Numbered from the stretch's first letter, positions 8,597 to 16,089 are shown. The stretch: DNA of 49,317 bases from Nocardia seriolae NBRC 15557 (GCF_007990715.1 NZ_BJWY01000044.1:1-49317); one strand, 5' to 3'. The notes: generated by a model not told the origin, from the sequence alone. Made by a program: numbers and translations.

Positions 8597-9325
8597 ATGC
8601 GTTCTGCCCATGTCAATCGACGGAACTTCCTATCCGGCGCAACGGCTCTCGCCGCCGGGATCACCGCCGGACTGGCCCTCCCACCCGCCACCGCGAGCGC
8701 GAAGAAGCAGTCCCTCGGCACCCTGCTCGACTACGCGGGCGGCATCCCGAGCGCCCAATCCATCAGCGACGAAGGCCATCTCGGCGTCATCCGTTACGTC
8801 TCGGACCGGCGGCCCGGCGCGGAATGGATGGCGGGCAAGCCGCTACTGGCCCGCGAGGTCGACTCCTTGCGCGCCGAGGGCCTGTCCGTGGTCTCCTGCT
8901 ACCAGTTCGGCAAGGGCCCGACCGCCGACTGGCGCGGCGGCTACGAGGCCGGAGTGCGGCACGCCGCACGGGGATTGGTGCTGCACAAGACGGCCGGTGG
9001 GCCCGATGCCGCACCCATCTATGCCTCCATCGACGACAACCCGTCCGACGAGGAATTCGAGAAGATGATCGACCCGTACCTGCGCGGCTGGGAGACGGTC
9101 ATCGGGCGCGGGCGCGTCGGCGTCTACGCGAACTCGCCGACCATCGACAACATTCGCGACGCCGGGCTGGGATCGTTCTACTGGCAACACAATTGGGGCA
9201 CGCCGAAGGGATACGTCCACCCCGCCGCAAACCTGCACCAGTTCGAGATCGACAAGCGCGAGGTGGGTGGCATTGCGGTGGACGTGAATTCGGTGCTGGC
9301 CTCGCAATACGGCCAGTGGTGGTAG
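8597..9325 (+). CDS. Tat-exported DUF1906 protein (Rv2525c-like glycoside-hydrolase fold)
   Basis: 242 residues. The N-terminus carries a twin-arginine signal (VNRRNFLSGATALAAG) with a hydrophobic core and an ATASA cleavage region near 32. The mature part, from LLDYAGGIPSAQSI through IRYVSDRR and YASIDDNP to VDVNSVL, is the DUF1906 glycoside-hydrolase-like TIM barrel typified by M. tuberculosis Rv2525c, a Tat substrate at the cell envelope. The start at ATG 8597 is preceded by AAGGAG at 6 nt; an upstream in-frame ATG at 8561 would bury the Tat motif. It converges on the serine-repeat gene with a 4-bp gap. Confidence 0.87.
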   Translation: MRSAHVNRRNFLSGATALAAGITAGLALPPATASAKKQSLGTLLDYAGGIPSAQSISDEGHLGVIRYVSDRRPGAEWMAGKPLLAREVDSLRAEGLSVVSCYQFGKGPTADWRGGYEAGVRHAARGLVLHKTAGGPDAAPIYASIDDNPSDEEFEKMIDPYLRGWETVIGRGRVGVYANSPTIDNIRDAGLGSFYWQHNWGTPKGYVHPAANLHQFEIDKREVGGIAVDVNSVLASQYGQWW

Positions 9326-9329
9326 CTCT

Positions 9330-9692
9330 CTACGTCTGGCAGTGGCAGGTCGGGTCGACGGCCAGGTCGGGTTCCTCCGGGACCACCCGGAGCATGAAGT
9401 GGGGATCGGTGTGTTCGTCGTCGCCCCGCGAGAAGGTCTGCCGGTTGCCGTTCCAGGAGAACAGCGAACCCCGGGACAGTCCTGAGAACGCGGAGCTGAG
9501 GCTGACGAAGGACGCGGAGGAGAAGATCGAGCCGAACGAGCCCGCCGACCCGATCGACAGCACCGAACCCACACTGCCGATGGACAGGATCGAATAGGCC
9601 GAACCGATCGACAGGATCGATCCCTCGGAACCTATCGAGAGGAACGATCGGCGCGAACGCAGACTCCGCACAGATTGATTCACAGCGGCCAT
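9330..9692 (-). CDS. Triplet-serine repeat protein, (S-x-x)25
   Basis: 120 residues. From residue 6 to about 80 a serine sits at every third position for 25 consecutive triplets: SVRSLRSRRSFLSIGSEGS and so on. The middle is a 9-residue unit with consensus LSIGSxxS(I/V), also visible as a 27-bp DNA repeat. The first three triplets are Arg-rich, later ones hydrophobic or glycine, ending in LFSW. The last 35 residues are polar and acidic. There is no signal peptide. I recall similar uncharacterised proteins in actinobacteria but no known function. ATG 9692 has a poorly spaced GAGG; a GTG at 9722 is an alternative start. Confidence 0.65.
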   Translation of the reverse strand: MAAVNQSVRSLRSRRSFLSIGSEGSILSIGSAYSILSIGSVGSVLSIGSAGSFGSIFSSASFVSLSSAFSGLSRGSLFSWNGNRQTFSRGDDEHTDPHFMLRVVPEEPDLAVDPTCHCQT

Positions 9693-9730
9693 GCCCTCGG
9701 GTCTACCACAGGAATCCGGCACCGCAAACG

Positions 9731-9781
9731 ATTTCGCCCCCGTCGTCCCCTGGCGAGTGCGGGGGGCAACGGGGGCGAAAT
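9731..9781 (-). terminator. 13-bp stem-loop terminator
   Basis: ATTTCGCCCCCGT (9731-9743) pairs perfectly with 9769-9781; inner C and G runs can extend the stem. It begins 24 nt beyond the stop of the minus-strand secreted-protein gene and lies upstream of the serine-repeat gene, so it should separate the two. Confidence 0.7.
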
Positions 9782-9804
9782 TCTCCGCTACCGGCGAGTG
9801 ATCG

Positions 9805-10617
9805 CTAGGTGACGGTGAAGAAACCGATGGTCGGCAGGAACGAGCAGGTGATCGGCTGCGACTCCGGGTCGGCCTGGGTGGTCAGCGAACCCGAGACGAT
9901 GGCGACCACGCGGCCGGTGCCGGTGTCGGCGATGGCCGAGAGGGTGGCCGGGCCGTCCGGGTTGATGTGCTGTTCGTTGGTCAGGTTCATGGTGCCGGTG
10001 GCGCGGGTGTCGAGGTTCAGCCACTGCACCGTCATCGGGGTGGGCTGCACATCGGTGGGCTGCTTGGTGCCCAGCGCGGTGAACACGAAACCGGCCTGGC
10101 CCTGCGCCGGTCCGGGCGGGGGCAGCTGCGCGGGGCCGGGGACGGCCAGCGCGGTGCCCACCGAGTCGGCGGAGGAGGAGATGCAGCCCTTGCCGATGGT
10201 CGGCCACAGGAACTGGGCGATGACCGGGCCGTCCTTCGGGATGTCCGGGCCGCCACCGCCGCTGCCGTCGAGGAAGGTGATGACCGCGAGCAGCGTCGTC
10301 TTCACCTGGGCGGGCAGGTTGCTGTTCTCCAGCAGCTGCTTGGCCTGGGCGAGGATGGCGTTCTTGGGCCCGGGATCCGCGATATCGGCGGGACCGGCGG
10401 CCGCGCCCACGATGGCGGGGACCAGCGAGGCCAGGGCATCGACCGGAACCCCTTCGGGGATCATCGGAATCGACGCGACGTTCTGGACCGGTGCGGGCTT
10501 CGCATAGGCCGTCGGCACGGCGACGGTGGCGCAGGCCGCCACGGCCAGCGCGGACATAGCGAATCGCGATCCTCGGGTGCGAAGCACTGGTGTAGCCGTC
10601 CTTACCTTCAGGGACAT
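9805..10617 (-). CDS. Secreted Ala/Pro-rich protein, positional equivalent of Rv1157c/Rv1158c
   Basis: 270 residues with an export signal (SRFAMSALAVAACATVAVPT, cleavage after TAYA). The mature part has an Ala-rich helical half and a beta-rich half, with two Cys (GKGC, ITCSF) that may form a disulfide. It sits immediately divergent from pimE, the place held by secreted Ala/Pro-rich proteins Rv1157c and Rv1158c in M. tuberculosis; orthology is inferred from position, not proved. The function is unknown. ATG 10617 lacks a Shine-Dalgarno sequence; GTG 10587, preceded by AAGGTAAGGA, would give a more usual signal peptide and may be the true start. Confidence 0.7.
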   Translation of the reverse strand: MSLKVRTATPVLRTRGSRFAMSALAVAACATVAVPTAYAKPAPVQNVASIPMIPEGVPVDALASLVPAIVGAAAGPADIADPGPKNAILAQAKQLLENSNLPAQVKTTLLAVITFLDGSGGGGPDIPKDGPVIAQFLWPTIGKGCISSSADSVGTALAVPGPAQLPPPGPAQGQAGFVFTALGTKQPTDVQPTPMTVQWLNLDTRATGTMNLTNEQHINPDGPATLSAIADTGTGRVVAIVSGSLTTQADPESQPITCSFLPTIGFFTVT

Positions 10618-10813
10618 CTAGCGGCGATGGAGCCATCGCTCCGCGCCACTCTAGGGACCGGGCTGCCTTGTTGTACAGCCACAGCGCGATCTTGGCGAAC
10701 TAGATCAGCTGACGCTATCGAACGAGCGACCAGAAAGCGTGTTACGGATGTGATCAGTGATGCAAATGTTACAGCGAAGGGTCCGCGGTGCGCGGCACAT
10801 TCGACCGTACGAC

Positions 10814-10819
10814 TACGCT
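10814..10819 (+). promoter_or_regulatory. Candidate -10 TACGCT for the first pimE copy
   Basis: TACGCT within an ATTCGAC(C/T)...CTACG context that is also present upstream of the second copy (TACGAT at 12197). The distance from the hexamer to the mini-ORF start is 73 nt here and 74 nt there, which supports a shared promoter. Confidence 0.45.
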
Positions 10820-10892
10820 TGTCGAGGCCGTTAGCCGCGGTCGTGAACACCGATAGCCGCAGTCGTGACCGCCCGAGCTGAAAGACAGTGCC

Positions 10893-10913
10893 GTGAATCG
10901 ACACGTCCTTTGA
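10893..10913 (+). CDS. Six-codon mini-ORF coupled to pimE copy 1
   Basis: GTG-AAT-CGA-CAC-GTC-CTT-TGA encodes MNRHVL. GAAAG ends 8 nt before the GTG. The TGA overlaps the downstream TTG start by 4 nt (TTGA). The same layout, MNRRVL with GAAAG at the same 8-nt distance and a GTGA overlap, occurs before copy 2. It is possibly a translational-coupling leader, or a relic of an older start, since the peptide resembles the downstream N-terminus. Confidence 0.4.
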   Translation: MNRHVL

Positions 10914-12127
10914 ATCACTATCGTCGGATGGCCGCCGCGGCGCTGGGTACCTCGGTGCTGGCCCGGCTGGCGTGGGTGCTGTTCCTCCCCAACGGCATGA
11001 ACTTCGTCGACCTGCACGTCTACGTGGACGGGTCCGCGAACTTCGGCAGTGGTCACCTCTTCGACTACACCGACTCCAGCAAGACCCCGGACTTCCCGCT
11101 GCCCTTCACCTATCCGCCGTTCGCGGCGCTGGTCTTCTATCCCCTGCACTTCCTGCCGTTCTCCGTGGTAGCCATCGGTTGGCTGCTGGCCACGGTCGCG
11201 GCCCTGTGCGGCGTGGTGTGGCTGGCGCTGGAGCTCATGGTCGGCACCGCGGCCATGCGCGAACCGAATTGGCGCACGGCCGCGCTGGCGTGGACCGCGG
11301 TGGGCATGTGGCTGGAGCCGGTGCGGTCGACCTTCGACTACGGCCAGGTCAATGTGTTCCTGGTGCTGCTGGCCATGGTCGCGGTCCGCAGCGGCGTCTG
11401 GTGGATCTCGGGCACGCTGGTCGGCGTCGCGGCCGGGATCAAGCTGACCCCGGCGGTCACCGGGCTGTACTTCGCGGCCCGCAAACGGTGGATCACCGCG
11501 ATCTGGTCGGCCGCGGTCTTCTTCGGGACCATCGGCCTGACGTACCTGCTCACGCCGGGCGAGACCAACAAGTACTTCCGGGAGCTGCTCGGTGACGCGC
11601 ATCGGATCGGACCGGTCGGCTCGTCGTCCAACCAGTCGCTGCGCGGGGTGCTCAGCCGCTTCGTCGGCCACGACGTGGTGTCCGGGCCGCTGTGGATCGT
11701 GGCGGCGCTGGTGACGGCCGTGCTCGCGTTCTTCGCCTGGCGCGCACTGGCTTCCGACGACCGGCTGGGCACGCTGATCATCGTGCAGCTCTTCGGCCTG
11801 ATGGTGTCGCCGATCTCCTGGTCTCACCACTGGATCTGGCTGCTCCCGGTGATCCTGTGGCTGGTGTACGGCCCGCTGCGGCAGGCGGCCGGCGCGCGGG
11901 TGCTGGCCGGTTACTGGCTCGTGGTGACGCTCATCGGCGTGCCGTGGGTGCTCGGGTTCTTCCAGGACTCCATCTGGACCATCTCGCGTCCGGGCGTCCT
12001 GTCCTGGCTGGGCGCGGTGGACGCCATCGGCGTACTGGCGCTCTACATCTGGATCATCCGGTCCGGTCGCCTGCGCAATGGGCGTCCGGTCGACCGCTCC
12101 AGCGAGCAGCAGCCCATCGGTCGGTGA
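10910..12127 (+). CDS. pimE: PimE-type polyprenol-phosphate-mannose alpha-1,2-mannosyltransferase, copy 1
   Basis: 405 residues, polytopic GT-C (GT87) enzyme with about ten membrane helices. The first periplasmic loop carries the acidic motif VDLHVYVDGS, where the catalytic Asp of this family lies; LPFTYPPFAALVFYPLHF follows, and SPISWSHHWIWLLP is near residue 290. PimE adds an alpha-1,2-mannose to phosphatidylinositol tetramannoside on the outer face of the membrane. The position next to phhB matches Rv1159-Rv1159A. The TTG 10910 start aligns with the GTG of copy 2. It is about 70% identical by eye to copy 2, so it is a tandem duplicate. Confidence 0.8.
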   Translation: MNHYRRMAAAALGTSVLARLAWVLFLPNGMNFVDLHVYVDGSANFGSGHLFDYTDSSKTPDFPLPFTYPPFAALVFYPLHFLPFSVVAIGWLLATVAALCGVVWLALELMVGTAAMREPNWRTAALAWTAVGMWLEPVRSTFDYGQVNVFLVLLAMVAVRSGVWWISGTLVGVAAGIKLTPAVTGLYFAARKRWITAIWSAAVFFGTIGLTYLLTPGETNKYFRELLGDAHRIGPVGSSSNQSLRGVLSRFVGHDVVSGPLWIVAALVTAVLAFFAWRALASDDRLGTLIIVQLFGLMVSPISWSHHWIWLLPVILWLVYGPLRQAAGARVLAGYWLVVTLIGVPWVLGFFQDSIWTISRPGVLSWLGAVDAIGVLALYIWIIRSGRLRNGRPVDRSSEQQPIGR

Positions 12128-12155
12128 AATAACTGTTACGACGGCGTCAACCGTG

Positions 12156-12171
12156 CCCCGAATATTCGGGG
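12156..12171. promoter_or_regulatory. 16-bp perfect palindrome CCCCGAATATTCGGGG
   Basis: Lies 28 bp after the stop of pimE copy 1 and 26 bp before the candidate -10 of copy 2. It is not present in the otherwise similar region upstream of copy 1, so it may be an operator giving copy 2 separate control, or a short terminator. Confidence 0.5.
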
Positions 12172-12196
12172 AGGGCGCGATATTCGACTGCGCGGC

Positions 12197-12202
12197 TACG
12201 AT
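12197..12202 (+). promoter_or_regulatory. Candidate -10 TACGAT for the second pimE copy
   Basis: Aligned with TACGCT upstream of copy 1. Expected transcript start is near 12209, leaving a leader of about 68 nt before the mini-ORF. Confidence 0.45.
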
Positions 12203-12276
12203 TTCCGTGGCCCGCAGCCCGCACTCGCCAGCCGTGAACTCCGGTCGGTGATCCATCCGACCCGAAAGTTCGTGCT

Positions 12277-12297
12277 GTGAATCGACGCGTCCTGTGA
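12277..12297 (+). CDS. Six-codon mini-ORF coupled to pimE copy 2
   Basis: GTG-AAT-CGA-CGC-GTC-CTG-TGA encodes MNRRVL. GAAAG is 8 nt before its GTG. The TGA overlaps the GTG start of the mannosyltransferase in the GTGA arrangement. Sequence and spacing match the mini-ORF before copy 1 (one synonymous and one His/Arg change). Confidence 0.4.
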   Translation: MNRRVL

Positions 12298-13568
12298 ACC
12301 GCCGCCCGTGCCTGGCCGCCGCCGCGCTGGGAATCTCCATTCTGGTTCGTCTGCTCTGGGCGCTGTTCGGGCCCGACAAGCTGACCCTGGTGGATTTGCA
12401 CGTTTATGTCGACGGCTCCGCGCAGCTGTTCGGCGGGCACCTCTACGACTGGACCGAATCCAGCCGGTCGCCACAATTTCCGCTGCCGTTCATCTATCCA
12501 CCGTTCGCGGCACTGATCTTGTATCCGCTGCATTTCCTGCCGTTCGACGTGGTGGCGCTGGGCTGGCTGTCGGCCACGGTCGCGGCGCTGTTCGGCGTGG
12601 TGTGGCTGTCGCTGGAGATGCTGGTCGGCAAAGACGCCATGCGCGAACCGAATTGGCGCACGGCGGCGGTGGGCTGGACGGCGGCGGGCATGTGGCTGGA
12701 GCCGGTGCGGTCCACCCTCGACTACGGCCAGGTCAATGTGTTCCTGGTGCTGCTCGTCATGCTCGCGGCCCGCAGCACCCGATGGTGGGTGTCAGGCCTG
12801 CTGGTCGGGCTGGCGGCGGGCGTCAAACTGACTCCGGCCGTGACCGGGCTCCACTTCGCGGCGCGTCGACAGTGGCTCGCGGCGATCGGGTCGGCGGTGG
12901 CCTTCGCCGCGACCATCGCGGTGACATTCGTGCTGGTGCCACGGGCGACCGGAAGGTATTTCGGGACACTGCCCGGCGACCGGCGCCGCCCGCTGCCGGT
13001 CGGTTCGGTGATCAATCAATCGCTGCGCGGCGCGCTCGGTCGCCTGGTGGGCCACGACATCGGATCCGGGCCGCTGTGGGCGGCGGCGGTGCTGGCGACG
13101 GCCCTGCTCGCGTTCTTCGCCTGGCGCGCACTGGCTTCCGACGACCGGCTGGGCACGCTGCTCATCGTGCAGCTGTTCGCTCTGCTCGCGTCCCCGATCT
13201 CCTGGTCGCACCACTGGGTCTGCCTGATCCCACTGATCCTGTGGCTGCGCCACGGGCCGCTGCGCGCGACCGCGGGCGCTCGCCTCATGGCCGCGTACTG
13301 GCTGTTCGTGACGGTGATCGGCGTGCCCTGGATGCTGGGCACCCTGCAGAAGTCGATGTGGGATCTCTCGCGTCCGGGCTATCTGTCCTGGCTCGGCACG
13401 GTGTACGCGTCCGGCGCGCTGGCGCTGTTCGCCTGGATGATCCTGGCCGGGCGGTTCCGGAGGGTCGGGATCGGACGATTCAGCCCTGCGCGTGCAGCCG
13501 ATCGATCTCCCGGGCCAGCGCCACACCCAGTGCCGTCAGTCCGCCGGCGGAGTGCGTCGAGAGTGTGA
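12294..13568 (+). CDS. pimE: PimE-type alpha-1,2-mannosyltransferase, copy 2
   Basis: 424 residues with the same GT-C architecture as its upstream neighbour: LVDLHVYVDGS loop, LPFIYPPFAALILYPLHF, MREPNWRTAAVGWTA, DYGQVNVFLVLL and SPISWSHHWVCLIP. It probably transfers mannose from polyprenyl-phosphomannose to PIM intermediates or another mannolipid; duplication allows a split in acceptor use. The last ~35 residues (after GRFRRVG) have no counterpart in copy 1 and are read through the antisense of phhB, overlapping that gene by 89 bp, which suggests the ancestral stop was lost. The GTG 12294 start overlaps the mini-ORF stop. Confidence 0.8.
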   Translation: MNRRPCLAAAALGISILVRLLWALFGPDKLTLVDLHVYVDGSAQLFGGHLYDWTESSRSPQFPLPFIYPPFAALILYPLHFLPFDVVALGWLSATVAALFGVVWLSLEMLVGKDAMREPNWRTAAVGWTAAGMWLEPVRSTLDYGQVNVFLVLLVMLAARSTRWWVSGLLVGLAAGVKLTPAVTGLHFAARRQWLAAIGSAVAFAATIAVTFVLVPRATGRYFGTLPGDRRRPLPVGSVINQSLRGALGRLVGHDIGSGPLWAAAVLATALLAFFAWRALASDDRLGTLLIVQLFALLASPISWSHHWVCLIPLILWLRHGPLRATAGARLMAAYWLFVTVIGVPWMLGTLQKSMWDLSRPGYLSWLGTVYASGALALFAWMILAGRFRRVGIGRFSPARAADRSPGPAPHPVPSVRRRSASRV

Positions 13569-13773
13569 AAGTGACTCGCCGCCAGCGGATATCGATATCG
13601 GGATGATGGTCGGCGGCCTCCGCCGCGACGGCCACCCGGCGCACCAGCTCGATACCACCCAGGAACGAGGCGGCCTCGATGGTGCGGGTGATGCTGTCAC
13701 CGGCGCGGGTCCAGTCGGGCAGCTCGGTGAGGGCCTTGGCGATGTCGTCTTCGGAGAGCAACGCGCGACTCAT
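13480..13773 (-). CDS. phhB: Pterin-4-alpha-carbinolamine dehydratase
   Basis: 97 residues, normal length. It carries the family signature EAADHHPDIDIRW followed by VTFTLSTHSAGGLT, with the paired catalytic histidines. The enzyme dehydrates 4a-hydroxytetrahydropterin; in bacteria it may also act as a small regulator. It corresponds to Rv1159A beside pimE. It starts 20 bp after the stop of the small Cys/Lys-rich gene on the same strand, so the two are probably co-transcribed and therefore possibly iron-regulated. The 3' end overlaps the end of pimE copy 2 convergently by 89 bp. Confidence 0.93.
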   Translation of the reverse strand: MSRALLSEDDIAKALTELPDWTRAGDSITRTIEAASFLGGIELVRRVAVAAEAADHHPDIDIRWRRVTFTLSTHSAGGLTALGVALAREIDRLHAQG

Positions 13774-13793
13774 GATTACGGTCTACTCCGCGA

Positions 13794-13970
13794 TCACGCC
13801 GCGCGCGCGGCTTTGAGGCACTTCTTGAGTTCCTTGCCGCAGCAGCCCGCGGCCTCGGCCTTCTTCATGCGCATGATGACCACGGGGCATTTCACGCACC
13901 GCGTCTTCTTGCGGCAGCATTTCTTCTTCGGCTTCAGACCCGAGACGTCTTTGGCCTTCACCTTGCCCAT
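13794..13970 (-). CDS. Small Cys/Lys-rich protein under an iron-box promoter
   Basis: 58 residues, starting MGKVKAKDVSGLKPKKK, then CCRKKTRCVKCPVV, then an AEAAGCCGKELKKCLK tail. Seven Cys (18, 19, 25, 28, 43, 44, 51) and about sixteen Lys make it strongly basic; the CC-x5-C-x2-C spacing suggests metal or Fe-S binding, or RNA binding. I recall short CC...RCxxCPVV proteins in other actinobacteria, without known function. No Shine-Dalgarno sequence precedes the ATG, which abuts a 19-bp IdeR/DtxR-like box, so the mRNA may be leaderless. It forms an apparent operon with phhB. Confidence 0.75.
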   Translation of the reverse strand: MGKVKAKDVSGLKPKKKCCRKKTRCVKCPVVIMRMKKAEAAGCCGKELKKCLKAARAA

Positions 13971-13989
13971 GTTGGTTAGCTTAACCTAA
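13971..13989 (-). promoter_or_regulatory. IdeR/DtxR-type iron box
   Basis: GTTGGTTAGCTTAACCTAA matches the IdeR consensus TTAGGTTAGSCTAACCTAA at 16 of 19 positions, including the core GGTTAG and TAACCTAA. It directly abuts the start codon of the Cys/Lys-rich gene, so iron-loaded IdeR would block initiation. typA, 150 bp away on the other strand, is less likely to be a target. Confidence 0.72.
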
Positions 13990-14138
13990 CCTCAGCCCAT
14001 TAAACGTGTGACTTAGCGCGCCCGGTAATGTGTAGCTCGCCGCATGCCCGGTGGTGTTCGCCATGTCTCGAAGTAGGCAAACCCACGCATGAGACCCACC
14101 CGGGTCGGCATCAGACTTTTCACCAGGAGGAATCAAAC

Positions 14139-16034
14139 GTGTCGTCTGTCGAGTGCCGCAACGTCGCCATCGTGGCGCACGTCGACCACGGCAAGACAAC
14201 ACTGGTCGACGCCATGCTCCGCCAGTCCGGTGCGTTCGCCGAGCGCGCCGAACTCGTCGACCGAGTGATGGACTCCGGTGACCTCGAGCGCGAGAAGGGC
14301 ATCACCATTCTCGCCAAGAACACCGCTGTTCACCGGCACAATGCCGATGGTTCGGTCACCGTGATCAATGTCATCGACACCCCCGGCCACGCCGACTTCG
14401 GTGGTGAGGTCGAGCGCGGTCTGTCCATGGTGGACGGCGTCGTGCTGCTCGTCGACGCGTCCGAGGGTCCGCTGCCGCAGACCCGGTTCGTGCTGCGCAA
14501 GGCGCTGGCCGCCTCGCTGCCGGTGATCCTGGTGGTCAACAAGACCGACCGCCCGGACGCCCGCATCGAAGAGGTCGTCGAGGAATCCCACGACCTGCTG
14601 CTGGACCTGGCCTCCGACCTCGACGACGAGGCTTCCGAGGCCGCCGAGCTGGCCCTGGACCTGCCGGTGCTCTACGCCTCCGGGCGCGCGGGCGTGGCCT
14701 CCACCAAGCGCCCCGACAACGGCCAGGTGCCGGACGCGGAGAACCTCGACGAGCTGTTCGAGGTCCTCATGAAGTACGTGCCCGCGCCCAAGGGCGACGC
14801 CACCAAGCCGCTGCAGGCGCACGTCACCAACCTCGACGCCTCCCCGTTCCTGGGCCGAATCGGCCTGGTGCGCATCCACAACGGCACCCTGAAGAAGGGC
14901 CAGAGCGTCTCCTGGATGCACGGTGACGGCGTCAAGCAGGTCAAGATCACCGAGCTGCTCAAGACCATCGGCGTCGAGCGTCAGCCCGGCGAGGAGGCCA
15001 CCGCCGGTGACATCGTCGCCGTCGCGGGCATCCCGGACATCATGATCGGCGACACCCTCGCCGACCTGGAGAACCCGGTCGCGCTGCCGCGCATCACCGT
15101 CGACGAGCCTGCGATCTCGGTCACCATCGGCACCAACACCTCGCCGCTGGTCGGCCGGGTGTCGGGTCACAAGCTGACCGCCCGCATGGTGAAGTCGCGC
15201 CTGGACCAGGAACTGGTCGGCAACGTGTCGCTGCGCGTGCTCGACATCGGCCGCCCGGACGCCTGGGAGGTGCAGGGCCGTGGTGAGCTGGCGCTGGCCA
15301 TCCTGGTCGAGCAGATGCGCCGCGAGGGCTTCGAGCTGACCGTCGGCAAGCCGCAGGTGGTCACCAAGCAGGTCGACGGCAAGACCCACGAGCCGTTCGA
15401 AGAGCTGACCATCGACTGCCCGGACGAGTACCTGGGCGCGGTCACCCAGCTGCTGGCCGCCCGCAAGGGCAAGATGGTCCAGATGAGCAACCACTCGGCC
15501 GGGTGGGTGCGCATGGAGTTCATCGTGCCGTCGCGCGGTCTGATCGGTTTCCGCACAGACTTCCTGACCGAGACCCGCGGCACCGGCATCGCCAACGCGG
15601 TGTTCGACGGCTACGCGCCGTGGGCCGGCGAGATTCGCGCCCGCCACACCGGTTCGCTGGTGTCCGACCGCAATGGCGCGGTCACCCCGTTCGCCATGAT
15701 CCAGCTGGCCGACCGCGGTCAGTTCTTCGTGGAGCCGGGCGCGGACACCTACGAGGGCCACGTGGTCGGCATCAACCCGCGGGCCGAGGACCTCGACATC
15801 AACGTCACCCGCGAGAAGAAGCTGACCAATATGCGGTCCGCCACCGGTGACGTGCTCGAGACCCTGGCCAAGCCGCTGCAGCTGGACCTGGAGTCGGCGA
15901 TGGAGTTCTGCACCGACGACGAGTGTGTCGAGGTGACCCCGGAGATCGTGCGCGTGCGCAAGGTCACCCTGAACGCCAACGACCGCCAGCGCGAGATCTC
16001 CCGCCGCAAGGCGCGCGACAAGGCCGCCCAGTAG
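14139..16034 (+). CDS. typA: Ribosome-associated translational GTPase TypA/BipA
   Basis: 631 residues, full length. G1 is AHVDHGKTT (residues ~13-21), the switch region has REKGITILAKN, G3 is DTPGHADFGGEV, and G4 is NKTDRPDAR. EF-G-like domain III/V and the BipA-specific C-terminal domain follow (LIGFRTDFLTETRGTG, then the VEVTPEIVRVRK end). It binds the 70S ribosome near the A site and aids 50S assembly and stress adaptation. GTG 14139 is preceded by AGGAGG at 8 nt. It is orthologous to Rv1165 by position. A perfect hairpin follows the gene. Confidence 0.97.
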   Translation: MSSVECRNVAIVAHVDHGKTTLVDAMLRQSGAFAERAELVDRVMDSGDLEREKGITILAKNTAVHRHNADGSVTVINVIDTPGHADFGGEVERGLSMVDGVVLLVDASEGPLPQTRFVLRKALAASLPVILVVNKTDRPDARIEEVVEESHDLLLDLASDLDDEASEAAELALDLPVLYASGRAGVASTKRPDNGQVPDAENLDELFEVLMKYVPAPKGDATKPLQAHVTNLDASPFLGRIGLVRIHNGTLKKGQSVSWMHGDGVKQVKITELLKTIGVERQPGEEATAGDIVAVAGIPDIMIGDTLADLENPVALPRITVDEPAISVTIGTNTSPLVGRVSGHKLTARMVKSRLDQELVGNVSLRVLDIGRPDAWEVQGRGELALAILVEQMRREGFELTVGKPQVVTKQVDGKTHEPFEELTIDCPDEYLGAVTQLLAARKGKMVQMSNHSAGWVRMEFIVPSRGLIGFRTDFLTETRGTGIANAVFDGYAPWAGEIRARHTGSLVSDRNGAVTPFAMIQLADRGQFFVEPGADTYEGHVVGINPRAEDLDINVTREKKLTNMRSATGDVLETLAKPLQLDLESAMEFCTDDECVEVTPEIVRVRKVTLNANDRQREISRRKARDKAAQ

Positions 16035-16060
16035 CCAACCCGCTCGGATCGAAACAACAG

Positions 16061-16089
16061 TCGGCGAGCCGCTTTCAGCGGCTCGCCGA
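16061..16089 (+). terminator. Terminator after typA
   Basis: Perfect 12-bp stem TCGGCGAGCCGC/GCGGCTCGCCGA with a TTTCA loop, 26 nt after the typA stop, followed by TTCGTCT. Confidence 0.85.

Noticed and set aside
8324..8611. 95-residue minus-strand open frame before the DUF1906 gene
   Set aside because: It has no ribosome-binding site, overlaps the DUF1906 start and resembles no family; most of its length is the hairpin region.
10740..10780. Two GTTAC repeats as an MtrA-type site upstream of pimE
   Set aside because: Spacing of the two GTTAC words is much wider than a usual MtrA direct repeat; evidence too thin for a feature.
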